This document shows positions 19,701 through 25,890 of a stretch of 25,890 bases of DNA, piece after piece. A program made the position numbers and the translations under genes. Position 1 is the first letter of the stretch, and the number at the start of each line of letters is the position of its first letter. The DNA lies in IMG/VR virus record IMGVR_UViG_3300030419_003828, positions 1 through 25,890 of that record, one strand, 5' to 3'. The stretch comes from a virus. A model generated the notes under the pieces. It was not told where the DNA came from. It searched no databases and saw nothing but the letters and a program-made list of their open reading frames with translations.

Positions 19701-22105
19701 CAGAGTTTCTATGGCACTGGTTAGGAGAATTACCAGATTCAACATTACAAAGAATACCAACAATTAAACAATATTATTGGCAACAAGTTGGTCAGATGTT
19801 ACCTTTTGCAGATGATGCTGCAATTAAACATTTTGAAAAAGGAATTAAAGCAGGAGATATTCCTAAATCAGTTGTAGCGTTATTTAACGCATCTAAACAA
19901 AATGCTATTAAAAAATATGGTTCTGCATCTAAAATTTCTGGAAAAAATAATTCTGAAAAAATAAATGAAATATTATTAAAAGGCATTAAAGCAACAGGTA
20001 TAGATGATTTAAAACCAAACGCTATAAATCCTAAAACAGGCTATCCAGTTGACCACGGAGATTTAATACGAGCTATTGATGAAGCAGGAGATTTAAATAA
20101 ATTAAAAGAATTAGTAGGTGGTGAAGTTGCGTTAGAACAGCTTTTAATGGAGATTGTGGAAGCACAAGTAAAATTTAGTCCTAGATATTTAAAAACACCT
20201 AAACCAAAAGACCAGTTTGGAGAAATTGTTGAAGGAGCAAGACCAGCTTATGGTATTAACTCTAAAGAATTGTTACAAAAAGAAATTCAAGATTTATTAA
20301 AAGTTAAAAATAGAAATTTTTTGTCTATTGAAGATATTGATGAAGCATCAAAAGCATTTGCTATAGAAGCACACGATAGATTGTTATATAATTTAACACA
20401 AAAAGGTTATGTAGCAGAAGCTATGCGTTTAGTTTATCCTTTCTTAGAACCTTGGAAAGAAATAGTTTTAAACTATCCAAGATTATTAGCAAAAAATTTA
20501 TCTGGTTTAAGAAAAGTACAGTTAGCAACAGAGACAGGAATAGAAAATGGTATATTCTTTAAAGACCCTGTGTCAAACGAATTAAGATACGCAAGTCCTT
20601 CTACAGATTTAATGGAATCAGTATTTGGTGTAGCTCCAGAAGAAACTGAAATAAGAAGAACTGCTTCTTTAAAAGGAATGAACTTATTTACACAAAGTTT
20701 GCTTCCTGGATTCGGACCAGTTCTTCAAGTTAGTTACCAAGCTGCTATAAAGTTTTTACCTGAAGATTGGAGACAAGCCGAAGATGTGTTGTTTCCTTAT
20801 GGGTTACCAGATTCAGATATAGGTTCTCAAATTGCAAGACAGTTACCTGTGTGGATAAGAAATTTATGGAACTCTGCAACTGAAGGTGGAATAAATGAAG
20901 GACAGTTTTTAAATGATGTTGCTGATGCTGGAAAAATATTAACAGTTGCTTTTATAAAAGGTAAATTAGATTACGACCCTAGAACTGCAGAAGGAAGAAT
21001 ACAATTTGAAGAGGATTCTATTGCGTTAGCTCAGAGAATGAATGTATATGAAAACTTATCTAAAGCTATAGAACCATCAGCTCCTAGATTGGAAACAGCA
21101 GTTCAATTAGAAAGTCCAGAATTTTTTAATGACCAAACATTAATAGACACATTTAAAGAATTACTACCAGAAGATTATACTTTTGGTAAGTATGATGACG
21201 ATTATTTTACAACTACTGTAATTACAGCAATATTTAGAGAAGTTTATAACAATGTAGATGAAGGGGAAGAGTATTTAGCTTATGCTTTGATAGCTTCGCT
21301 TATTGGAGAAGACCCTAATGATTGGGACGCTATTTATAGTGCTGCATATTTAGTTCAAGGTAAGACTTCTAGTTTAGGAGCTAAACTACCTTCAACAGAA
21401 GAACAAGTTAAATGGGATAAAGAATGGCCAGAACACGCAGATAAGTATTCAAATACTTTTGCTTACTTTGCACCAGATATTGAAGAATTAGATTTATTAG
21501 ATGTAAATTCATTTTATAACCAAATTGAAGAAGGTAAGAGAGAAAGCTATACACAACAAGAACTACTAGAAAGAGCGCAAGAAACTGCTTTTAGAGTTAT
21601 TTATAATTATTTAACTAAACCTTACAGAGGAGACAACAGCAAAGAAGCTATTGCTGAAAGAGCAACAATTAAACAAAATTTATTAGAAGCGTTCCCTTAT
21701 GGAAATGGGCAAAGAGATATGGTTAAATGGCAAAAAGGTGTTTCACCATACGAAGTATTTTTAGAATTAAAAGAAGCATCTAATGATGAGTGGTTGTTAG
21801 AAAGTTCACAAGCAGCTAAAGGTTTAAATGAATTTCTTTATGGCACAGATAAACATTATGGTTTATTAGCTGCTGTAGATTCAATAAGAGATGACGAAAA
21901 ACTTATAAAACTTAATGCAGAAGGCAAAGAAATAAAAATGAACGAAGCAGATGCTTTAAGTTACTTAGCTAGTAGAGAAAGTTCTCAATTAATGAGAGAT
22001 GAACTGTTAGTATTCTTACAGGAAATAGTGGATAGATACCCTGAATTTGCTCCATTAGCAAAAGAAAAGTTCTTAAACTATGTAGAATATCAATATACAC
22101 CATAA
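16760..22105 (+). CDS. Giant virion protein (1781 residues), probably internal or ejected
   Basis: This single frame takes up a fifth of the window. It is largely helical and Lys/Glu/Asn-rich. Recognisable landmarks are an N-terminal EVTPEQIQRVNQLTEKYP region, LTFADLLSGRASLTSKA near 230, and a central MLWPFQKVWTGVQLITRPAW then TLRIFGESQFRMGLDGLD near 715-750, a pattern seen in very large phage virion proteins. A helical segment with MRLVYPFLEPWKEIV lies at about 1230, and the C-terminus is acidic. No peptidase, glycosidase or polymerase motif is seen. The position after the portal and before a lysozyme-like protein suggests an internal capsid protein that may enter the cell with the DNA, as for the large internal proteins of podoviruses. 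A tape-measure role is an alternative. Confidence 0.7.
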   Translation: MSNEIVGPYTFGEDYRQIQEKQKKIQFSFNKKKAEVTPEQIQRVNQLTEKYPTALSGLISSAVISNLSDEEFEKVLALQYKAIGKGNPSLPNPIGNQVTNGLIMNKAFGKDLESKYKGEFEPKPWTSKSTSEDYKRGLGVLAKLIQLAGEALWNPIGKAERAFVETAETYEKPFQLMADLKQQEIEELKNNATSIKPGEPGDTLFNIATKRDEKKKLERTGQIAGLALTFADLLSGRASLTSKATRKTFSEKYKNAGSSIAGTAVEKIKQGEDPQEVFNSFGDGFILEGPIVKEALENQEAYKYRGRNITIGRYVEDVIGVDPNSVLYGGVSGVIDFAKVLALDPLLVAGKVNKAIKFSKSTTGKLQKAYTEANFEEIPKILDNFLDSEKSAPLIEAIAKNKDFKQLFDAVKDTDLAIKLYNADTPAAVKASLDFWVKTQQSVGIPKVIRSFQSLGYNKNLIKGLKGKNAAYSKFGEWTPEAGASYSDANQSVKVYNQWLVNFQIPRETANNLAYKFGIAANSGNKAVMNKILFESTLDAAKEVAKKKGFKKTDFLDDYFKELSGMSEMNGKSYWAKVQETMGGKYVVGEAEFLGQRTSIPGPGGKALNLPTPVDAGQHFDDMWTLGSPKDIRRALGKINKIARLPLNKTSGFRGLQEVASKIPGVNTPVDDILKNIPEKYTDLMMAAPGKKVSGQGLVYGTMDRMLWPFQKVWTGVQLITRPAWTLRIFGESQFRMGLDGLDNWIENPMSMFVWGTYTDDLLGNPWKMGTRRGKRAYNPDIEKVIARRLGSVFGKNNQESIIKGQWYPTATQSLNEPSKIQAWQLNLKWPLESDLAQAVAGTILDGTDLTKVKASFWNGKLRSVRNTLNETRIDFKGKRTNPYTKLSDADAYVDSYREWIMDLTNGNPNILKMIRDRRINIDGSDIDLSSIDRFTPTNIKSIKKFLGENIDALPDALPVPSWVSNPAKNNEVFEAMRKGSEFLWHWLGELPDSTLQRIPTIKQYYWQQVGQMLPFADDAAIKHFEKGIKAGDIPKSVVALFNASKQNAIKKYGSASKISGKNNSEKINEILLKGIKATGIDDLKPNAINPKTGYPVDHGDLIRAIDEAGDLNKLKELVGGEVALEQLLMEIVEAQVKFSPRYLKTPKPKDQFGEIVEGARPAYGINSKELLQKEIQDLLKVKNRNFLSIEDIDEASKAFAIEAHDRLLYNLTQKGYVAEAMRLVYPFLEPWKEIVLNYPRLLAKNLSGLRKVQLATETGIENGIFFKDPVSNELRYASPSTDLMESVFGVAPEETEIRRTASLKGMNLFTQSLLPGFGPVLQVSYQAAIKFLPEDWRQAEDVLFPYGLPDSDIGSQIARQLPVWIRNLWNSATEGGINEGQFLNDVADAGKILTVAFIKGKLDYDPRTAEGRIQFEEDSIALAQRMNVYENLSKAIEPSAPRLETAVQLESPEFFNDQTLIDTFKELLPEDYTFGKYDDDYFTTTVITAIFREVYNNVDEGEEYLAYALIASLIGEDPNDWDAIYSAAYLVQGKTSSLGAKLPSTEEQVKWDKEWPEHADKYSNTFAYFAPDIEELDLLDVNSFYNQIEEGKRESYTQQELLERAQETAFRVIYNYLTKPYRGDNSKEAIAERATIKQNLLEAFPYGNGQRDMVKWQKGVSPYEVFLELKEASNDEWLLESSQAAKGLNEFLYGTDKHYGLLAAVDSIRDDEKLIKLNAEGKEIKMNEADALSYLASRESSQLMRDELLVFLQEIVDRYPEFAPLAKEKFLNYVEYQYTP

Positions 22106-22115
22106 AAGAGGATTA

Positions 22116-22994
22116 ATGACAAACGGAAACGAAGAAGACAAGAATAACATAGTAGAAGAATTAGAAAAAAAAGTAGCTCCTCCTGGTTTAACTAGAGATA
22201 CAGAAGATGCTACTATTGCTCCTTATGGTTATTCACCTTTAGTCAAAAATGATGCAGGAACATATGTTGCTGTAGAAGTTTATTTAAATGCTTTAAATCC
22301 TAATGGTCAATGGTATTACCAAGGAGATGAAGATTCTATTATTGACAATTTGTCTGTACAACAATTAAGAACTTTACAAGATAGATTAGTTAGAACAAGT
22401 TGGTTTAGTGCAGAAGATTATTCAAAAGAATATGGTAGAAAAGGTAGAGCTACAAGAGATGCTTTAAAAAATGCTTTATACGCTTCTAACTTTGAAAGAG
22501 GTGTTGGATATGAAACAGCAATAGATTTAGAAATACTTAATCCTGGTGAAGTGCAGTATGTTCCTAAGACTTATCAAGCAACTGATAAAACTTCTAGGTT
22601 AAAGAAAGTTGATGCTATATTTAAATCTCTTGGTTTACAACCAACAAACAAAGAAAAGAATTACTACGAATTAATATTAAAAGATTTAGAAGAAAAAGAA
22701 TTTTATAATGATGAAACTGTTAATAGGATTTCTGTTGAAGGGCCTAAAGTTACTAAAACAGAAACTAGAAGACAAGGTGTAGAACCTTTATCAGAAAAAC
22801 CTACTGAAATAGTAGAAGTAGAAGAAACAGTAGAGAAGATACCAGATGATTTTGATGCTTTATCAAGATTACAAGAAAGAGTTGGAACGGATTTTGCTGG
22901 TGTACTTGCGAGACAAGGAGATGTTACTAGGGCTAGAATAAATACAGGTAACATAGCACAGTCTATTATGAGATTAAAAGGGTTAGGAGGATAA
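22116..22994 (+). CDS. Virion-associated protein, unknown function
   Basis: The 292-residue protein has an acidic N-terminus, then SPLVKNDAGTYVAVEVYLNA, and at about 82-130 a helical module with LSVQQLRTLQDRLVRTSWFS and KGRATRDALKNALYASNFER. That module resembles the three-helix units of phage virion proteins related to peptidoglycan-binding domains (xxLQxxLxxxG...TxxALxxAL). The C-terminal half is charged and ends QSIMRLKGLGG. The ribosome site is AGAGG and the stop overlaps the next ATG. Proximity to the lysozyme-like protein fits a DNA-entry assembly; the exact role is unknown. Confidence 0.65.
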   Translation: MTNGNEEDKNNIVEELEKKVAPPGLTRDTEDATIAPYGYSPLVKNDAGTYVAVEVYLNALNPNGQWYYQGDEDSIIDNLSVQQLRTLQDRLVRTSWFSAEDYSKEYGRKGRATRDALKNALYASNFERGVGYETAIDLEILNPGEVQYVPKTYQATDKTSRLKKVDAIFKSLGLQPTNKEKNYYELILKDLEEKEFYNDETVNRISVEGPKVTKTETRRQGVEPLSEKPTEIVEVEETVEKIPDDFDALSRLQERVGTDFAGVLARQGDVTRARINTGNIAQSIMRLKGLGG

Positions 22995-23740
22995 TGACAC
23001 CTTTGGAACTTGCTATAATATTAATAACTGCTGCAACATCTTTAAAAGATGCAGGTATGGAATTAGAAATAGACCCTTCTGCTAATCCTATGGATTTAGC
23101 TACATTAGTATCTATTGCGTATGCAGAAAATGAACAAGGTGAAAATATAGGTTCAGGACAATCTATTTTAAGAGATAAAGAAGGAAAAAGAGAAGTATCT
23201 TTTGGTCCATTTCAAATTAATAAATTTTGGTACAGAGATAAATCAAAGAGTGGAGATACAACTGTAGTTAATAATGAATATACAGATGTTTTTGATGGTG
23301 CTACTCCAAAAACTATGCCTGAATTATTAAAAGACCCACTTAATTCTGCATTAGCAGCAATTATTGTAGCTAATAGTAAGAAAGGTTTTGAGAACTGGAC
23401 AACCTATACAAGTGATGCTTACGGAATCAAAGAGCAAGATTACGAATCAAAATATTGGAAAGCTGGATTTAATGCTGCTGTAGAAGAATTATATAAAGTA
23501 AATATTACTGTTCCTGAGTTAGATTTACTTGATGAATCTCCAGAAATTACTGAAATACCTTTTTTAGAAAAAGATAGAAGAGAGTTTGAATCACAAGTAC
23601 CCAAAGAAGCAGATAGTTATGCCTTAGCCAAATATAGAAGTCTAAAAACTCAAGAAATAGATAAAAATTTTAGAAACTTAATGGAGAAAATATCAAATTC
23701 ACAAGCAATACTCTCTGCAAAGGAAGATAATAATGGCTGA
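22994..23740 (+). CDS. Lysozyme/lytic-transglycosylase-like virion protein
   Basis: The 248-residue protein starts with a hydrophobic helix (TPLELAIILITAATSLKD). A lysozyme-superfamily core follows: LVSIAYAENEQGENIG, in which E45 is the likely catalytic acid, SFGPFQINKFW (like the S-x-G-x-F-Q-I motif), and ALAAIIVANSKKGFENWTTYTS. These features are typical of virion-borne muramidases that open the cell wall locally during DNA entry. The C-terminal third is charged and helical and probably anchors it in the virion. The ATG overlaps the upstream stop with GGAGG before it; the end overlaps the next gene by eight bases. It is distinct from the lysis cassette at 1.3-2.2 kb. Confidence 0.75.
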   Translation: MTPLELAIILITAATSLKDAGMELEIDPSANPMDLATLVSIAYAENEQGENIGSGQSILRDKEGKREVSFGPFQINKFWYRDKSKSGDTTVVNNEYTDVFDGATPKTMPELLKDPLNSALAAIIVANSKKGFENWTTYTSDAYGIKEQDYESKYWKAGFNAAVEELYKVNITVPELDLLDESPEITEIPFLEKDRREFESQVPKEADSYALAKYRSLKTQEIDKNFRNLMEKISNSQAILSAKEDNNG

Positions 23741-25265
23741 TTATGTATTTATAGCAGAACCAGGTTTTGATAGAAGAATATTAAAAGATAAAGATGGTAA
23801 TACTGTATTTGTAAACTCTCAATTAGAGTATGACTATTACACAGCCGATAGAGGTGGTCCATTTAATGGTTCTTATTGGGAGGACGCTGGTTCGGCAGGT
23901 ATTATTACTGAAAAAATGATAAATGATATTCAACCAGAATATGAACAAAAAAAATCAGGAGGTGATGAATTAGTTAGCCCTGATACTGATATAAGTATTT
24001 TGAATTTATATGGACCTGATGGAGAACAACCTATTGATGATAATGGCTCTATAGATACATCATTCGGAGCTGGTTCTACAAGTTTTAGTGCTTGGTCAGG
24101 AAGAGACAAAGGGAAAATACCTTCAGGAGCTGAATATTGGAATGTTAATGGAGAATATTATATTGTATATTTTATTCCAGGAAGTGGAGTACCAGTTTAT
24201 TACGATTCAAGTTTAGAAGATTTGAAAAATATATTTGGACCAGTTGAATTTCCTGAAGTTGAAGCAAGTATTAAATCACCTAGCTCTGACCAATGGTCTA
24301 AAGCTATTAGATTTGGTAATTCATTAGAGTTAGCAGACCCAAATGTTTATGACCCAACACAAAGTCCTTGGGTTTCATTTATTGACACAGTAGCTAAAGA
24401 AGCTGCTATTAGACCTTGGTTGGCTAACGAAGAAATGGTTGAATTATTAGCTGAAGCTACTTTAGAAGGTAGAACAGTTACAGATGCTGAATGGCAATCT
24501 ACTGAATGGTGGAGAAGTAGTACACAGGCACAAAGAAATTGGTTACTATTAGCTCAATCTGGTTCTGGAGATTTTGTACCAGGTTTACCTGCAGATGCTT
24601 TAGCAAAAATAGCAGATGATAAGTTAGTTGTAAATAATTTAATGCAACAAATGGGAATAAATAATCCTTCTGATGAATTAGTTGCTTGGGTTAGTGAAAA
24701 ATTAACTACAGGTGATTGGACACCAACTTATGTAGACGAACAAATAAAAGTATTAGCTGACCCAACATTAGATGCTGATATGGACACAGATTTAAGTGAT
24801 TTTATAACTTCAGGTGAAATAGATTATGACACTACAAGAGCAGGAGAATCAGAAGTTAAAAGATTAGTGAAAGAATATTTAGGACCTGTATTTGGTGGTA
24901 ATATTGGCGACTCTCAAATTAATAAATGGGCAGGTATGTTAAGAAATGACCCAGATGCTGTAATACAAATAAAAGAAACTATGTTGAATATGAAAAAAGG
25001 TCTATTCGGTGAATACAATGATGAGCTAACTTATGAAGAGATAGCTGCTCCTTGGAGAGGTTTTACTACTAATACTTGGGGTGGCACTATTGATGAAACA
25101 TCAACATTATTTCAAGAAGTTGTTAAAGCTAATGATGTTACAGTTGCGAATAAATTATTATTTGATGCAGGATTAAAAGATGGTGGCTCTGAAAAGATTA
25201 AACAAGATGTGTTAAATAGTTTAGTAAGCTCTTTTGGTGGTGGAGCAGTTAGGAGAATTATATAA
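23733..25265 (+). CDS. Probable internal virion protein (510 residues)
   Basis: No known domain is recognised. The first 180 residues are strand-rich and aromatic (YVFIAEPGFDRRILKDKDGN; GAEYWNVNGEYYIVYFIPGS). The rest is acidic and helical with Trp-rich turns (AEWQSTEWWRSSTQAQRNWL) and several similar helical stretches such as VNNLMQQMGINNPSDELVAW and NKWAGMLRNDPDAVIQIKET, which suggest a repeated helical unit. The start overlaps the lysozyme-like gene by eight bases with AAGGAAG upstream, and the stop overlaps the next ATG. The context indicates a structural or ejection protein. Confidence 0.65.
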   Translation: MADYVFIAEPGFDRRILKDKDGNTVFVNSQLEYDYYTADRGGPFNGSYWEDAGSAGIITEKMINDIQPEYEQKKSGGDELVSPDTDISILNLYGPDGEQPIDDNGSIDTSFGAGSTSFSAWSGRDKGKIPSGAEYWNVNGEYYIVYFIPGSGVPVYYDSSLEDLKNIFGPVEFPEVEASIKSPSSDQWSKAIRFGNSLELADPNVYDPTQSPWVSFIDTVAKEAAIRPWLANEEMVELLAEATLEGRTVTDAEWQSTEWWRSSTQAQRNWLLLAQSGSGDFVPGLPADALAKIADDKLVVNNLMQQMGINNPSDELVAWVSEKLTTGDWTPTYVDEQIKVLADPTLDADMDTDLSDFITSGEIDYDTTRAGESEVKRLVKEYLGPVFGGNIGDSQINKWAGMLRNDPDAVIQIKETMLNMKKGLFGEYNDELTYEEIAAPWRGFTTNTWGGTIDETSTLFQEVVKANDVTVANKLLFDAGLKDGGSEKIKQDVLNSLVSSFGGGAVRRII

Positions 25266-25890
25266 TGGAACAATTTTTACAAGAAGCTAGAGCTTTGTTA
25301 CCTTGGCTACCAGAGTCTCTTATACAGATATATGCAAATTCTTTTGCCGAAACACAAAATAAAGATATAGCAATAGCTGAAGTCAGAGCTAGTGAAGATT
25401 ATGAAACATATTTTCCTAAGAATAAAAGAGATGATGGAACTGTAAGATTATCTGAATCTGATTACGCTTCAGTTAAAGAATCTTATGGTTTAACTATTGA
25501 AGATTACGGAATGAATAAAGATTATTTTCAAAATACTTTTGCTACATTAATAGAAAAAGGTATATCACCAAACACATTTAGACAAAGAGTTGAAACTGCA
25601 AGTTCAGGAATATTACAAAATATACCTGCTGTAAAAGAATACTATTCAACTAATTTCGGTATGAACTTAGATGATAACCAGATACTTGCTTCTATAATTG
25701 ACCCAGATATTGGTCAGGCAATCATAGAAGGAAAAATAACTGCTGCACAAATAGGTGGAGAAGCTCAAGCAAGAGGATTTGATTTAAGTGCTGAAGAAGT
25801 ACAAGCATTAGAGAGAGCAGGATTAACACAAGCTCAAGCTAGACAATTATTTGCTGCTGCAGAAACAGAAGTACCTAGATTAGCTAATTT
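25265..25890 (+). CDS. Start of a further virion protein (cut by window end)
   Basis: The ATG overlaps the previous stop (TAATG). About 208 residues are visible: MEQFLQEARALLPWLPESLI, a helical beginning; EDYETYFPKNKRDDGTVRLS; and an Ala/Gln-rich helical stretch (LERAGLTQAQARQLFAAAET). The segment DYASVKESYGLTIEDYGMNK and the later GFDLSAEEVQALERAGLTQA look like successive helical hairpins, similar in style to the 510-residue protein before it. The function is unknown; probably part of the same internal structure. Confidence 0.6.
   Translation, partial: MEQFLQEARALLPWLPESLIQIYANSFAETQNKDIAIAEVRASEDYETYFPKNKRDDGTVRLSESDYASVKESYGLTIEDYGMNKDYFQNTFATLIEKGISPNTFRQRVETASSGILQNIPAVKEYYSTNFGMNLDDNQILASIIDPDIGQAIIEGKITAAQIGGEAQARGFDLSAEEVQALERAGLTQAQARQLFAAAETEVPRLAN

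Overview
The window is a compact, AT-rich genome segment (roughly one third G+C by eye) of a tailed double-stranded DNA phage. The evidence is a terminase large subunit, a portal-like protein, very large virion proteins, a holin, a virion lysozyme-like protein, an MT-A70 DNA methyltransferase, and dozens of tiny genes joined by ATGA or TAATG overlaps. No integrase, repressor, ribosomal or housekeeping gene is visible. The r1t-like holin, the short [Fe-S] ferredoxin type, the CESSAIGRAL-motif protein and two apparently leaderless genes resemble actinobacteriophages. Combined with the low G+C, I infer an uncultured aquatic actinobacterial host (for example the low-GC marine lineage), but this is inference only.

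Layout. (a) 1-3298, rightward: the end of an acidic protein, a membrane protein, a ferredoxin, a thermonuclease-family protein, two micro-genes, a DUF5675-type lysis candidate, a holin and a metallophosphoesterase broken by a frameshift. (b) 3284-7538, leftward: about 18 small genes. These include a probable single-strand-annealing/recombination protein, a PD-(D/E)XK-like protein, a zinc-ribbon micro-protein and a helix-turn-helix protein. A consensus promoter precedes the block at 7.6 kb and another lies at 5.8 kb. (c) 7.6-11.5 kb: a region of small leftward genes with unusually large non-coding gaps full of long inverted repeats. (d) 11561-12498: an MT-A70 methyltransferase, a small zinc protein and two basic micro-genes. 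(e) 12498-25890, rightward: terminase, portal, two small proteins, a 1781-residue giant protein and further virion proteins including a lysozyme-like one. The last gene runs off the window.

The most interesting part is (c). At 7745-8088 three hairpins share the same ~21-bp arms but have unrelated 37-47 nt loops. Every mismatch between the arms becomes a G-U pair on the minus strand only, and a strong leftward terminator follows. This is good evidence for a minus-strand RNA with a fixed stem and variable loops. At 9360-10067, three adjacent ~200-nt domains are each closed by an 11-22 bp long-range stem, with two further long pairings that would cross or compete with them; this looks like a large ornate phage RNA. 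The 108-aa gene at 10069-10395 sits inside a 22-bp inverted repeat. At 10692-10781 two near-perfect sigma70-type promoters diverge. The rightward one points into ~730 nt of non-coding DNA that ends in a tRNA/tmRNA-like fold without a normal anticodon arm, followed by a T-run.

Two reading-frame breaks (about 2860 and 10580) could be real lesions or single-base assembly errors. I cannot distinguish these from sequence alone.
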